DNA of 64,000 nucleotides from Semisulcospira habei (GCA_036245525.1 BTPG01000005.1:211357416-211421415); one strand, 5' to 3'; shown: positions 1 through 12,133, counted from the stretch's first letter. Notes: generated from the sequence alone by a model not told the origin. Made by a program: numbers and translations.

Positions 1-136
1 TTGGTTTTTAGTTCCGCTGTCTGATTCCCTGAAGCGGACATGGGTGGCGCAGGTGCTGGCAGTGTGCTGGACGGAAACGGTCTTAGCTTGGAACTTTTGT
101 GTGCGCTGTCTTTGAAAATAATCTTCGTAGAGAGAA

Positions 137-491
<355 letters not shown>

Positions 492-705
492 CGCGCCGTT
501 CTGTGATTTTGTACCATAGTGCTACCTATCCACCATTAAACCACGAGAACGGAGCCATCCATCTTTCAGCACACCTCTCACGCGCCGAGCCGGAAACAAA
601 ACACAAGTACAAGCCCCATCTTCATCTCAATCTGTCTTTCACCGACACATACTGTGAACTCCCCTTGAACTGCGCTGTTGAAGAAAACAAGAGTAAAACA
701 CCAGC

Positions 706-772
706 TGCAACAGACATATCCTCATGAGCCCCCCCGCAATTGCGGGGGGCTCATGAGTATCTGTCAGTTGCA
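706..772. mobile_element. Family A palindromic element (hairpin core)
   Basis: Near-perfect palindrome: the left arm runs from TGCAA through CTCATGAGCC and a C-run, and the right arm repeats it reversed and complemented. This is the first of about 30 copies whose consensus core is a 66-bp hairpin with arm GCAAGAGGCATAGATCCTCA followed by TGAGCCCCCGCA. Better-preserved copies elsewhere show flanks ending in TTAACCC-type termini. The core is non-coding. Confidence 0.85.
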
Positions 773-857
773 GATGAAAATGTCTCGCTCAGTTTATCGT
801 CTTTCGTTAAAACCATTTTCACTGTGGATTGAAATTCAAGTGAGGTCCCCCGCCAAC

Positions 858-925
858 ACCCCCCCCCCCCCCCGCCCCCCCCCCCCCGGCCCCCCCTCCC
901 CCCGCCCCCCCCCCCCCCCCCCACG
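858..925. repeat. Poly-C / C-rich low-complexity tract
   Basis: Long C runs broken by single G, T or A. The minus strand could form G-quadruplexes. No coding content; the Pro-rich open frame is an artefact. Confidence 0.9.
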
Positions 926-1157
926 ACCCCCGTCTCACTGAAAAGAAGAGATTTCGTTTGGCAGGGTACCGTAGAGACAGATGTTTTTATAAGACTGGGG
1001 ATGTAGATCTATATCTCTTATAGAGGTAACGATTTCGCAGCGAAACTGTAAAAGCTCATAACCTTTGGTATCCACTTTGGTATCAGTTTCAGCCAACTTA
1101 ATAAAATTTCAAATACAAAACGATTTCCAAATACAGTCAGTAGCTCGCTTGAGCTTG

Positions 1158-1250
1158 CCCTTAGCACCACGTGAATGTTCTGTGTTTACGTACAGTGTGT
1201 GAGTGAATGCGTGTGTTTCACGTGAGCGTGCTTGTTGGGTTCAGTTCGCG
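1158..1250 (+). repeat. Dispersed repeat, second copy at 60585-60677
   Basis: Shares GCACCACGTGAATG, CTCTGTGTTT-like and TTTCACGTGAGCGT-like segments in the same order with 60585-60677. The copies are diverged but colinear over about 90 bp. Nature unknown; no ends are visible. Confidence 0.6.
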
Positions 1251-1313
1251 GCTACATTCTGCGCATTGAGTTATATTATAAATATGAGAAATGCGCCATA
1301 TAAATGCTATGCA

Positions 1314-1339
1314 TTATTATTATTATTATTATTATTATA
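1314..1339. repeat. (ATT)n microsatellite
   Basis: About eight consecutive ATT units. Confidence 0.95.
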
Positions 1340-1498
1340 CCCTATGACCAGCAGCGTACTGTTCAAAGCATCATCCCTACAACAGCGCTTAACTGTTAGC
1401 GCTCCAGAGCCAAGTGTCACGACCTTGTATCAACGGCAAAGCAGTGCAGTTGAACGCACTCTTCAGTTCCGAAGTCGCTGGTTGAAGGCGAATAACCG

Positions 1499-1585
1499 TC
1501 CCGATAGCTCAACGGTAGTTCAAGATTAGCTTGGCGACTGAAAGGGCGCCAAGCTTATCTGGAACTACCGTTGAGCTATCGTGAC
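1499..1585. mobile_element. Family B-like palindrome, variant arms
   Basis: The left arm CGATAGCTCAACGGTAGTTC pairs with the right arm GAACTACCGTTGAGCTATCG. The inner part GATTAGCTTGGCG is the family B core. The outer arms differ from other B copies, but identically on both sides, so the palindrome is preserved although the sequence changed. Confidence 0.8.
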
Positions 1586-2023
1586 AGCTGATCAGGCACT
1601 ACCTTTCAGCTGAAGTGGTCGATTCATAACACGCAGATTTCACTGGAAGTGATACAGGGTAGACCACTCTACAGAATCTTTATGGTGCTAACTTTGCAAT
1701 GCTGGAGATGGATTACTGACAAACAATGGAGGTGGGTCGCCATTATCGTAAGCGAACCCTGGCAGGGCCCAAAAATGTTTTTTTTTTATTTTTTTAATTT
1801 TTTTGCAAAGCGAGTGAGTATATATAAACAATCTGTATTCTCTTCTGAGCTTCAAATATATTTTTTTATGACAAAGCACTCAGAAATACTCGGATTCTTT
1901 TCGTAAACGACACACTGAGCCCAAAATTTAAAAAAAAATATCAAGATTCTAATATTACTTCGCATGTGGATAGACGCCATTTGCTGGCTCTGTTCACATC
2001 TCGGATCTGATACGAGTACAGAA

Positions 2024-2415
2024 TGATTGATTGATTGATTGTACATTGCTTAACGTCCCGACAGCAACAAGGCTTTCTCAGGACGTGCCTGCACTGCTTG
2101 TGAAAAAAAAACAACAACAGAACATTGAATGTATGTCGCCAGCCGGTCAAATACATTAAATAAACCTAACACATGGGGCCTAAATAAAGCTAAGACCATT
2201 TAGCAACACACATCCAATATCAAGAGCTACAGGCAGTGCAGACAGTAGGGAGAGTTTTAAAAAGGCAAATACAGGTGAATGGACAAAGGGCAGACAGAAA
2301 CACATGCCCCAGAATAGAGAGAAAACCCCACCCTGTGGGGCTGACCAGGGTGACCCTGGGAACTAAAAAATACCTAACCCCACCCAAGTCCCCCAGGGCA
2401 GACCCGGGTGGGGTT
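2024..2415 (-). mobile_element. SINE-like retroposon S2, minus strand
   Basis: A 392-bp element flanked by direct repeats CGAGTACAGAA at 2013-2023 and 2416-2426, a target-site duplication. Its 3' end on the minus strand is GGGACGTTAAGCAATGTA followed by an (AATC)n tail. A second copy on the plus strand (9952-10345) has its own 12-bp duplication, and an interrupted third copy lies at 15868-16672. I see no RNA polymerase III box of good quality, so S2 may be a SINE with an unusual head or a LINE-derived fragment. The GGACGTTAA-plus-AATC tail resembles that of the tRNA-headed SINE at 33018-33341, suggesting one LINE mobilises both. Confidence 0.82.
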
Positions 2416-2535
2416 CGAGTACAGAAGAGTTGTCGGGCTTTACCTGACAGTTCTTAGGGCGTTGCTGCAATAAAACTCGCAGTTACGGAGCCCGTGGAAC
2501 CTGAAGATGTCTCCACGTGTTATACATTGCCGGTT

Positions 2536-2749
2536 TTAACTCATTCAACCCCACGCACGTATTTCCCAAATTTCGCAGGCGCCATCTAACGACTATTCAC
2601 CTGTTGCAGGAGATGGATCGACCATGATAATTCAAGGTTAGTGCCAGATTAGCTTGGCGCCTAAAGGCGCCAAGCTAATCTGGCACTACCCTTCAATTAT
2701 CATGGTCGATCCATAATCTTCTGTAGTGCGTCAGGGCTGATTGGGTTAA
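2536..2749. mobile_element. Family B TTAA-bounded foldback element, complete
   Basis: Begins TTAACTCATTCAACCCC and ends GGCTGATTGGGTTAA, so TTAA flanks both sides and the termini are inverted. The central hairpin (about 2610-2712) has arm GATCGACCATGATAATTCAA then AGTGCCAGATTAGCTTGGCG and a four-base loop. The 214-bp structure recurs at 6818-7010, 14431-14644, 24890-25082 and 51510-51725. TTAA duplication and C-rich ends fit a piggyBac-type MITE (inference). Confidence 0.85.
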
Positions 2750-3063
2750 AAAGCAGATTCTTGATTCTCGACTGAATGCAGCTGTTTTGAAGTGCCGTGT
2801 CTGTTAGAATCATACTGATTGGTCCCGGTAGTAGGATGGCGATCAGGTATCTTGGAGATACATTTTTCCCTTGGTAGATATATTTTCCACTTGTACATAG
2901 CCACATTTTCCAGCCGTAATGAGGCGTGCGACCATCCCCAACGATTTATGCAACCAGGAATCTTCTAGGCATGAAACCTTGGGGCGCTGGGTGCACCTTT
3001 ACGGGATTAGTTTAACCCGATGATGTCCTCTTTCTGAGTAGTGAAGATGTGCCGATCATTACA

Positions 3064-3130
3064 GCAAGAGGTATAGATTCTCATGAGCCCCTGCGAATGC
3101 AGAGGCTCATGAGAATCTATGCCTTTTGCA
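3064..3130. mobile_element. Family A hairpin core
   Basis: Arms carry ATTCTCATGAGCC and GGCTCATGAGAAT, a change from the consensus TCC to TTC that is matched on the other arm. Confidence 0.82.
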
Positions 3131-3918
3131 GATGAATCACCACAGAACAACGCCAAAGATCTTTTTTCACGGCGGGCGAAACAGAAAGAAATAAGGCTGG
3201 GGAGCGTGTTTCACGTGCAAATGATGTTGTTTACCTATGGCACCAGTCCGGCACGAGGCAGCTCGGAAAACCACTCTGACAGAGCCGCATCTTGAGTTTG
3301 CGGTCCGATAGATGTCCTTTGGTAAAAGTCTAAGGTTCTTGTATGATCCTGCAGCTGATTGGGCATAAATTATCGTTTAATGCTTCAGTTGGTTTTAGTC
3401 GACCATAGCCTATTTAGGTTTATGTTACACTCAAGAGTCGAAGGTTGGAAAGTGTTCAGCGGCCATGGGCTGGGTTGACAAAACATAAGCCGCGGAACAT
3501 GTGACGTCTTCCGTCTTTCTAGACGTCCCTTCGGCCTTCAGAGGTGTAGAGTGTCATTTGCCCAAGGATCAGCAGACTCGTGGTCAATCTGGTAGGCCAA
3601 CAACACTTCTCCTCTAAAAAAGATTAATAGATTAGTGTATTTTATGTTGCATGCTTGTTAATTTTAAAAAAAATGGGTTTAACTTTAAAATTCGATTGTG
3701 TTGCATTTTTGTTTTTTTTAAGCGTGTTTCTGTCTTTGGTGGATATTAACTTGCCGGGCAGGACTTTGTCTTATGAACCTCCCTCGCCTATTTAATCTTT
3801 GTGCTAAAACGTAGTAAGGTATTAGGGGCTAGGTCTGGGCCGGGTTTCCGGATCTTGGAGTCGGTTCATTGCTAACAAAAACGCAACAGTAATTTTCAAC
3901 CAAATGTTTGCCATCCGC
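3131..3918. other. No gene recognised
   Basis: AT-rich unique-looking sequence. Short open frames only, none with a recognisable domain. No palindrome or array noticed. Confidence 0.5.
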
Positions 3919-3921
3919 AAA

Positions 3922-3988
3922 CAAGAGGCGCAGATTCGCATGAGCCCCTGCGACAGAAAGGGCTTATGCGAATCTACGCATCCTGCTG
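3922..3988. mobile_element. Family A hairpin core, diverged
   Basis: The left arm GATTCGCATGAGCCC faces GGGCTTATGCGAATC. The consensus ATCCTC has become ATTCGC with the matching change in the other arm; one arm has an extra mismatch. Confidence 0.75.
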
Positions 3989-4240
3989 GCTTTGATTGGC
4001 GTGCATTTACATCATTGTCGTATTGACAGAGGACCCGGGCTAATCGAACGCCCTGCGCGCGGTCAGGAATGATTCCGCTCTTTGAAGGGCAATCACCATT
4101 TTTGTTCCTGTCCACCCCCCGACCACCCACCCCCCCCCACACACACACACACACACCTTCACAACTGCAGGAGCCAAAGATTCTCAGGGAATTATGAAAA
4201 CCTATGCCTTCCTGCTGAGGTCTATTTTACGAAGTCTGTC

Positions 4241-4333
4241 CCAGTGCGTATTAGACCATCGTACCGAATTTGCTCGCCATTGGCCCGCGCACGGCCGCGA
4301 ACAAATTTGGCAGGATGATCTAATACGCACTGG
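4241..4333. mobile_element. Palindrome H
   Basis: The left arm CCAGTGCGTATTAGACCATC faces GATGATCTAATACGCACTGG; the inner GAATTTGCTCGCC faces GGCCGCGAACAAATTTGG imperfectly. A single copy is seen in the window, so mobility is inferred only from its likeness to other foldbacks here. Confidence 0.7.
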
Positions 4334-4659
4334 TGTATCCCTCTTCTTGAGACCTGCTCCTCAGTTTGAGGAAGCCGTTCCGGGTTAAGCCTGGGGCCGA
4401 CAGCACTGTTTTGCCGACACTCCAGCGGACCAGTCTCGCCTCATTACCGTGATTGGCTCCCCTTGTCGTGGAACTCTCGCGGCGCGAAGAACAGAAAAAC
4501 CGTCTGCAGCGGAAGTGGACCGCTTGCGAAGTGGGTAACACGTCTTACGTCTTTGGAAAATGGACAAGGGACAAAAATACATCTTTTACAACTCCAAAAC
4601 CTAGGATATATGCTTGTAACCTCTTGCATGTTCACGGTCAATGGCGGGGATAGCGGAAA

Positions 4660-4772
4660 AGAAAGAGGGGGAAGGGGGTGGGGGAGGGGGGGGCGGGGGG
4701 GGGGCCGGGGGGGCCGAGGGGGGCCGGGGGGGGGGGCGGGGTATGGGCGGGGCCGGAGGGAAGGGGCGGGGA
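4660..4772. repeat. G-rich low-complexity tract
   Basis: More than 100 bp of G runs with interspersed C and A; G-quadruplex potential on the plus strand. Gly-rich open frames over it are not credible genes. Confidence 0.9.
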
Positions 4773-5201
4773 GTTGAGGGTGCGTTGATTGATAGTGAAA
4801 GCTTAAAGATATTGCCTACCAACAGGTGCTTCTTTAGGGTCCCCAGGCATTATCTTTGATCTGGTATGGTTGACAACTTTCAGACCGCTGTGCTCTGTCG
4901 TTCATCAAATCCGGCACCTACCACGTGCAGGCCTACGCACAGAGCTGAACTCGCTTGTAGTGTTAGGCTGAATTTGTTTCCCCCCTTGACTTCTGTTGGT
5001 GATACCGTTGAGCGGAAAAGAGCGGTGTCGCCATTAGTTGTCAAAGGACCCGTGTTAAAAAAAAAAATTGTCAACCGCCTTGCCTGCAGAAGCCAAAAAA
5101 CAAGAGAAACCACTCCGATGTCAGCGGCCACACCTTGTGTTCCTAAAATCATTGACAGTGACAGTTCATCGCCAAAGAATCCAGAATTAAAACTGTCACC
5201 A

Positions 5202-5267
5202 GCAAGAGGCATAGAACATCATGAGCCCCCGCACCTGCGGGGGCTCATGATGTTCTATGCCTCTTGC
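5202..5267. mobile_element. Family A hairpin core with matched arm change
   Basis: Perfect palindrome, but TAGAACATCATGAGC and GCTCATGATGTTCTA replace the consensus TAGATCCTCATGAGC and GCTCATGAGGATCTA. Changes are matched in both arms. Confidence 0.88.
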
Positions 5268-5481
5268 AGATGGCTATTTATACGGTTTCCCCGGCGGTGA
5301 AGGGACCCGTCAGGTTTCTGCTTTCTTGTTCTGTCAGCCGGAGTGACAGGCGCGGTGAGTGACACCTGCGCTTGGTGGGCTGTTTTGGGGTACAAGGTTC
5401 AGTAGTGAGGACACAAATAGTTCTATGCACGCGCGCTCCTGATTACCTCCGTCAGCTGGAGGATGCAAGTGGCGCCAATTC

Positions 5482-5556
5482 GTAAAAAGAGGCATAGACT
5501 TTCATGAGCCGCCCGTGCGAAGGCAGTGTCTCATGAGCACCACTGCGTCTCGTCAG
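5482..5556. mobile_element. Family A hairpin, decayed
   Basis: AAAGAGGCATAGACTTTCATGA is followed by GTCTCATGAGCACCACTGCG. The right arm is badly eroded. Confidence 0.55.
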
Positions 5557-5805
5557 ATAAACTTTTTTTTTAGCGAGCATTCAGACTTAAAAAAAAAAAA
5601 AGAAATTCAGAGTTTACGAAACTGATCGTCAGGGTTATGTGACTTATGGCCTAGTTTCATTTTTTTTTTTCAAACCAAGCAACGTAATGACCTGGTCACT
5701 GATTTCTAAACCAACATGTTCTTCTCTTTTCTAACATGGCTTTACATCCACAATGTAATTTAATTTAATTTAATATAATTTTCTTATTTTATTTTATAGT
5801 TTACA

Positions 5806-5936
5806 TATTATATTATATTATATTATATATTATATTATATTATATTATATTATATTATATTATATTATATTATATTATATTATATTATATTATATTATAT
5901 TATATTATATTATATTATATTATATTACATATTATA
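5806..5936. repeat. (TATAT)n satellite-like tract
   Basis: Period-5 TATAT repeats for about 130 bp, preceded by related A/T-rich sequence. Confidence 0.95.
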
Positions 5937-6008
5937 TTTGTTTATTTATTCATTTATTCATTTATTCGTTCATTTTATTATTTGCATCGCAGGTTATAAA
6001 ACTTGCGT

Positions 6009-6134
6009 AAAGAGTCAACTCATTCAAGGCGCCCTCGCATCAATAGGTGCGGACGTGTCGAAAAAATGTTGCCGCAGGCAACGATATGCCACATTTTCGC
6101 AGCTATTGATGGGGGTGCCTTGAATGTGTTGACT
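6009..6134. mobile_element. Palindrome G
   Basis: GTCAACTCATTCAAGGCGCC near the left end faces GGTGCCTTGAATGTGTTGAC near the right end, and CATCAATAG faces CTATTGATG. A central TTGCCGCAGGCAA forms the tip. The outer CTCATTC resembles family B termini. One copy seen. Confidence 0.72.
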
Positions 6135-6495
6135 AGTTCCTCGTTCTTAACGCCGTGCGAGCAACAAGGACCACCTCACAGCGGTTTATGTAAAGATCCG
6201 GCTAACTCGGGTAGTACGAGACATCAGACTGACGTCAGTCACATAGTGGCGAGCAGATGAGGTCAGAACGGCATGGCCTTGTTGTTACATGATCGTGAAA
6301 ATCGTGTCAAAGAAATTAAATTGTCTGAGAAACATTGCGTCCTTGTACAAGGAAATTGTCCAGCACAGCAAAGGTGTCACGTTAAACCAATTTTCCGAAA
6401 TTACAGCGCTGTGCAACGTTCTACTTTTTGGTTGTGACGAGACTGGGTGTTGCACGTTGATACATAATCTGCCGTGAAAATCTGAACACCGACCA

Positions 6496-6600
6496 ACTGC
6501 TAGTGGTATAGGTCCTCATAAGCCCCTTCACTGTCGAGAAACATTGAACACAAAACCCAAATGCAAGAGGTATAGATCCTCATGAGCCCCCGCAAGTGGT
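6496..6600 (+). mobile_element. Family A left half-elements, two in tandem
   Basis: Two left arms (6502-6527, and 6564-6600 GCAAGAGGTATAGATCCTCA then TGAGCCCCCGCAAG) lack their right arms. The flank CGAGAAACATTGAACAC between them is the usual A left flank; the right-flank sequence CCACTTTGTATCCGTG follows directly. Confidence 0.7.
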
Positions 6601-6718
6601 GAAACCACTTTGTATCCGTGCTTTTTTTTTTACGTCTGCAGATTTTGAACACCACACAACTGCTAGAGATACTACTGCTGATACCATTTTCCACGATTGT
6701 TGCTTGGAGGGAGAAGTG

Positions 6719-6798
6719 GAAGGGGGGTTGGGGGGGGGGGGCAGGGGAGAGGGGAGAGGGGGAGGCTGGAAGTGGGGAGTGGTGGTGGTGGTGGTGGA
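6719..6798. repeat. G-rich tract with (GGT)n
   Basis: Runs of G and GGA, ending in six GGT units. Confidence 0.9.
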
Positions 6799-6817
6799 GA
6801 GTGTCTTTGATGCTGAA

Positions 6818-7010
6818 TTAACTCATTCAACCCCAAGCACGTATTTCCCAAATTTTGGAGGCGTCATCTAACGACTATGCACCAGTTGCAGGAGATTCGT
6901 CGACCATTATAATTCAAGGGTAGTGCCAGATTAGCTTGGCGCCGACACTACCCTTGAATTATCATGGTCGACACATCTCCTGCTGTAGTGAGTCAGGACT
7001 GAATGGGTTA
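6818..7010. mobile_element. Family B element, TTAA-bounded
   Basis: Starts TTAACTCATTCAACCCC and ends GGACTGAATGGGTTA. One hairpin arm is shortened: the right arm lacks the inner ATTAGCTTGGC block. Confidence 0.8.
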
Positions 7011-7057
7011 GCAAAAAATTCAGAAGCACTGAATATACGTCCTCGATCAGTGATGAG

Positions 7058-7795
7058 GTTAAACTAACCACTTTGTCTCATTGGCCGGGCAGTCGCCAGA
7101 AACCCTTTGCAGTCTGTTTGGTCTTCTCTGCACTCATGTGTTAAACTAACCACTTTGTCTCATTGGCCGGGCAGTCACCAGAAACCCTTTGCAGTCTGTT
7201 TGGTCTTCTCTGCACTCATGTGTTAAACTAACCACTTTGTCTCATTGGCCGGGCAGTCACCAGAAACCCTTTGCAGTCTGTTTGGTCTTCTCTGCACTCA
7301 TGTGTTAAACTAACCACTTTGTCTCATTGGCCGGGCAGTCGCCAGAAACCCTTTGCAGTCTGTTTGGTCTTCTCTGCACTCATGTGTTAAACTAACCACT
7401 TTGTCTCATTGGCCGGGCAGTCACCGGAAACCCTTTGCAGTCTGTTTGGTCTTCTCTGCACTCATGTGTTAAACTAACCACTTTGTCTCATTGGCCGGGC
7501 AGTTACCAGGGCAGTCACCGGAAACCCTTTGCAGTCTGTTTGGTCTTCTCTGCACTCATGTGTTAAACTAACCACTTTGTCTCATTGGCCGGGCAGTTAC
7601 CAGAAACCCTTTGCAGTCTGTTTGGTCTTCTCTGCACTCATGTGTTAAACTAACCACTTTGTCTCATTGGGCGGGCAGTCACCAGAAACCCTTTGTAGTC
7701 TGTTTGGTCTTCTCTGCACTCATATGTTAAACTAATCACTTTGTCTCATTGGCCGGGCAGTCGCCAGAAACCCTTTGTAGGCTGTTTGGTCTTTC
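7058..7795. repeat. 82-bp tandem array, about 9 copies
   Basis: The unit starts GTTAAACTAACCACTTTGTC and ends TGCACTCATGT. Copies are nearly identical, suggesting recent amplification; one copy has a short internal duplication near 7500. It starts 48 bp after a family B element. Confidence 0.95.
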
Positions 7796-7876
7796 AGCAT
7801 TCTTTACATCACATTTTTTGTCTCCTTAATTTTCCTTTTAGCCAATTTATGCCAGTTTGTGAGGCAATTTTCCATT

Positions 7877-10800
7877 TCAGCTAACCCAATCCTCATCTCC
7901 TTGCTTACGTCCATCTCAGCTAACCCAACACGCATCTCCTTGCTTACGTCCATTTCAGCTAACCCAACACTCATCTCCTTGCTTACGTCCATTTCAGCTA
8001 ACCCAACACTCAGCTCCTTGCTTACGTCCATTTCAACTAAACCAACACTCATCTCCTTGCTTACGTCCATTTCAGCTAACCCAACACGCATCTCCTTGCT
8101 TACGTCCATCTCAGCTAACCCAACACTCATCTCCTTGCTTACGTCCATTTCAGCTAACCCAATCCTCATCTCCTTACTTACGTCCATTTCAGCTAACCCA
8201 ACACTCATCTCCTTGCTTACGTCCAATCTCAGCTAACCCAACACTCATCTCCTTGCTTACGTCCATTTCAGCTAACCCAACACTCATCTCCTTGCTTACG
8301 TCCATTTCAGCTAACCCAACACTCATCTCCTTGCTTACGTCCATTTCAGCTAACCCAACATTCGTCTCCTTGCTTACGTCCATTTCAGCTAACCCAAAAG
8401 GCATCTCCTTGCTTACGTCCATTTCAACTAACCCAATCCTCATCTCCTTGCTTACGTCTATTTCAGCTAACCAAATCCTCATCTCCTTGCTTACGTCTAT
8501 TTCAGCTAACCAAATCCTCATCTCCTTGCTTACGTCCATTTCAGCTAACCAAATCCTCATCTCCTTGCTTACGTCTATTTCAGCTAACCCAATCCTCATC
8601 TCCTTGCTTACGTCCATTTCAGCTAACCCAACACGAATCTCCTTGCTTACGTCCATTTCAGCTAACCCAACACTCATCTCCTTGCTTACGTCCATTTCAG
8701 CTAACCCAACAGGCATCTCCTTGCTTACGTCCATTTCAGCTAACCCAATCCTCATCTCCTTGCTTACGTCCATTTCAGCTAACCCAACAGGCATCTCCTT
8801 GCTTACGTCCATTTCAGCTAACCCAACACTCATCTCCTTGCTTACGTCCATTTCAGCTAACCCAACATTCGTCTCCTTGCTTACGTCCATTTCAGCTAAC
8901 CCAACACTCATCTCCTTGCTTACGTCCATTTCAGCTAACCCAACACTCATCTCCTTACTTACGTCCATTTCAGCTAACCCAACACTCATCTCCTTGCTTA
9001 CGTCCATTTCAGTTAACCCAACACGCATCTCCTTGCTTACGTCCATTTCAGCTAACCCAACACTCATCTCCTTGCTTACGTCCATTTCAGCTAACCCAAC
9101 ACGCATCTCCTTGCTTACGTCCATTTCAGCTAACCCAACACTCATCTCCTTGCTTACGTCCATTTCAGCTAACCCAACACGCATCTCCTTGCTTACGTCC
9201 ATTTCAGCTAACCCAATCCTCATCTCCTTGCTTACGTCCATTTCAGCTAACCCAATCCTCATCTCCTTGCTTACGTCCATTTCAGCTAACCCAACACGCA
9301 TCTCCTTGCTTACGTCCATTTCAGCTAACCCAACACTCATCTCCTTGCTTACGTCCATTTCAGCTAACCCAACACTCATCTCCTTGCTTACGTCCATTTC
9401 AGCTAACCCAATCCTCATCTCCTTGCTTACGTCCATTTCAGCTAACCCAACACTCATCTCCTTGCTTACGTCCATTTCAGGCAACCCAACACTCATCTCC
9501 TTGCTTACGTCCATTTCAGCTAACCCAACATTCGTCTCCTTGCTTACGTCCATTTCAGCTAACCCAACACTCATCTCCTTGCTTACGTCCATTTCAGCTA
9601 ACCCAATCCTCATCTCCTTGCTTACGTCCATTTCAGCTAACCCAACACTCATCTCCTTGCTTACGTCCATTTCAGGCAACCCAACACTCATCTCCTTGCT
9701 TACGTCCATTTCAGCTAACCCAATCCTCATCTCCTTGCTTACGTCCATTTCAGCTAACCCAACACGCATCTCCTTGCTTACGTCCATTTCAGCTAACCCA
9801 ACACTCATCTCATTGCTTACGTCCATTTCAGCTAACCCAACACTCATCTCCTTGCTTACGTCCATTTCAGCTAACCCAATCCTCATCTCCTTGCTTACGT
9901 CCATTTCAGCTAACCCAACACTCATCTCCTTGCTTACGTCCATTTCAGGCAGCCCCACCCGGGTCTGCCCTGGGGGACTTGGGTGGGGTTAGGTATTTTT
10001 TAGTTCCCAGGGTCACCCTGGTCAGCCCCACAGGGTGGGTTTGTCTCTCTATTCTGGGGCATGTGTTTCTGTCTACCCTTTGTCCCTTCACCTGTATTTG
10101 CCTTTTTAAAACTCTCCCTACTGTCTGCACTGCCTGTAGCTCTTGATATTGGATGTGTGTTGCTAAATGGTCTTAGCTTTATTTAGGCCCATGTGTTAGG
10201 TTTATTTAATGTATTTGACCGGCTGGCGACATACATTCAATGTTTTGTTTAGTTTTTTTTTTTTTTTTCACAAGCAGTGCAGGCACGTCCTGAGAAAGCC
10301 TTGTTGCTGTCGGGACGTTAAGCAATGTACAATCAATCAATCAAACCATTTCAGGCAACCCAACACTCATCTCCTTGCTTACGTCCATTTCAGCTAACCC
10401 AACATTCGTCTCCTTGCTTACGTCCATTTCAGCTAACCCAACACTCATCTCCTTGCTTACGTCCATTTCAGCTAAACCAATCCTCATCTCCTTGCTTACG
10501 TCCATTTCAGCTAACCCAACACTCATCTCCTTGCTTACGTCCATTTCAGCTAACCCAATCCTCATCTCCTTGCTTACGTCCATTTCAGCTAACCCAACAC
10601 TCATCTCCTTGCTTACGTCCATTTCAGGCAACCCAACACTCATCTCCTTGCTTACGTCCATTTCAGCTAACCCAACATTCGTCTCCTTGCTTACGTCCAT
10701 TTCAGCTAACCCAACACTCATCTCCTTGCTTACGTCCATTTCAGCTAACCCAATCCTCATCTCCTTGCTTACGTCCATTTCAGCTAACCCAACACTCATC

Positions 10801-11630
10801 TCCTTGCTTACGTCCATTTCAGGCAACCCAACACTCATCTCCTTGCTTACGTCTATTTCAGCTAACCCAACATTCGTCTCCTTGCTTACGTCCATTTCAG
10901 CTAACCCAACACTCATCTCCTTGCTTACGTCCATTTCAGCTAACCCAACATTCGTCTCCTTGCTTACGTCCATTTCAGCTAACCCAACATTCGTCTCCTT
11001 GCTTACGTCCATTTCAGCTAACCCAACACTCATCTCCTTGCTTACGTCCATTTCAGCTAACCCAACAGGCATCTCCTTGCTTACGTCCATTTCAGCTAAC
11101 CCAACACTCATCTCCTTGCTTACGTCCATTTCAGATAACCCAACAGGCATCTCCTTGCTTACGTCCATTTCAGCTAAGCCAACACTCATCTCCTTGCTTA
11201 CGTCCATTTCATCTAACCCAACAGGCATCTCCTTGCTTACGTCCATTTAAGCTAACCCAACATTCGTCTCCTTGCTTACGTCCATTTCAGCTAACCCAAT
11301 CCTCATCTCCTTGCTTACGTCCATTTCAGCTAACCCAACACGCATCTCCTTGCTTACTTCCATTTCAGCTAACCCAACACTCATCTCCTTGCTTACGTCC
11401 ATTTCAGCTAACCCAATCCTCATCTCCTTGCTTACGTCCATTTCAGCTAACCCAACACGCATCTCCTTGCTTACTTCCATTTCAGCTAACCCAACACTCA
11501 TCTCCTTGCTTACGTCCATTTCAGCTAACCCAATCCTCATCTCCTTGCTTACGTCCATTTCAGCTAACCCAATCCTCATCTCCTTGCTTACGTCCATTTC
11601 AGCTAACCCAATCCTCATCTCCTTGCTTAC
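7877..11630. repeat. 39-bp tandem array, about 86 copies, interrupted
   Basis: The unit is TCCATTTCAGCTAACCCAAC followed by ACTCATCTCCTTGCTTACG, with variants at a few positions. Because 39 is divisible by three and the unit lacks stops, both strands are open over long stretches (a 13-residue repeat on the minus strand). Variants mostly change the residues, so I do not call a protein. A SINE-like insertion at 9952-10345 splits the array. The right end runs directly into a family A hairpin. Confidence 0.95.
9952..10345 (+). mobile_element. SINE-like retroposon S2 inserted in the 39-bp array
   Basis: Flanked by CCATTTCAGGCA at 9940-9951 and 10346-10357, a 12-bp target-site duplication made from array sequence. 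Contains the same blocks as 2024-2415 in the opposite orientation and ends in GACGTTAAGCAATGTAC and (AATC)n. The insertion postdates the array. Confidence 0.88.
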
Positions 11631-11702
11631 GCAAGAGACATAGATACACATGAGCCAAGGCACTTTTAAGGACTCACGAGAATCAGTCTATGCCGCCTCA
11701 GT
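11631..11702. mobile_element. Family A hairpin, diverged, abutting the 39-bp array
   Basis: GCAAGAGACATAGATACACA begins where the last array unit ends; GACTCACGAGAATCAGTCTA is the worn right arm. Confidence 0.7.
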
Positions 11703-11888
11703 CTCGTGCACCAAAATCGGCTCCATCTGCATCTTAAACTGAGTGTGTGTGTGTTTTTTTACCAGGTTCACCATGTAACTGATTGGAATGATAATAGCAA
11801 GGTGCTTCCAAATTGGGACTGACCGTTTTAAGAGACAAATCTTTCGCTCGAAATGGACGCGAAAAGTTCGGAGAAGAAAAACAAAGTT

Positions 11889-11951
11889 GCCGGTCTGCGC
11901 TTTTGGACCTTACGGCCTCTGGCAGTAAAGTCCAAAATCACAGACCAGTAC
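11889..11951. mobile_element. Family D palindrome
   Basis: CGGTCTGCGCTTTTGGACC faces GTCCAAAATCACAGACCAG. Other D copies are at 24521, 32048 and 48503; the consensus arm is GTGCTGGTCTGTGATTTTGG followed by ACCTTACGG. Confidence 0.72.
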
Positions 11952-12133
11952 ACAGGCGGATACAACCGCGGTAGCCTGATGCGTGTCTCCGGTCGAGGAT
12001 TACAGAGCTAAATTTAGCCGGTGAAAAGCGCGCGTGGAATCCTGACCATTTCCTGCAGGATGGACAAGCCATGAAGATTGATGTCTTAAGTCTAGCAGAG
12101 CTTCGCATTAAACTTGACTTGAACTTTTCACTC

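Noticed and set aside
4866..5300. 144-codon open frame
   Set aside because: Runs through an A hairpin and unique sequence with no domain; likely chance.
8189..9992. Long open frames of about 580-590 codons on both strands encoding 13-residue repeats
   Set aside because: They follow from a 39-bp unit without stops. Both strands are open, variants freely change residues, and no signal peptide, start context or second exon supports a gene.
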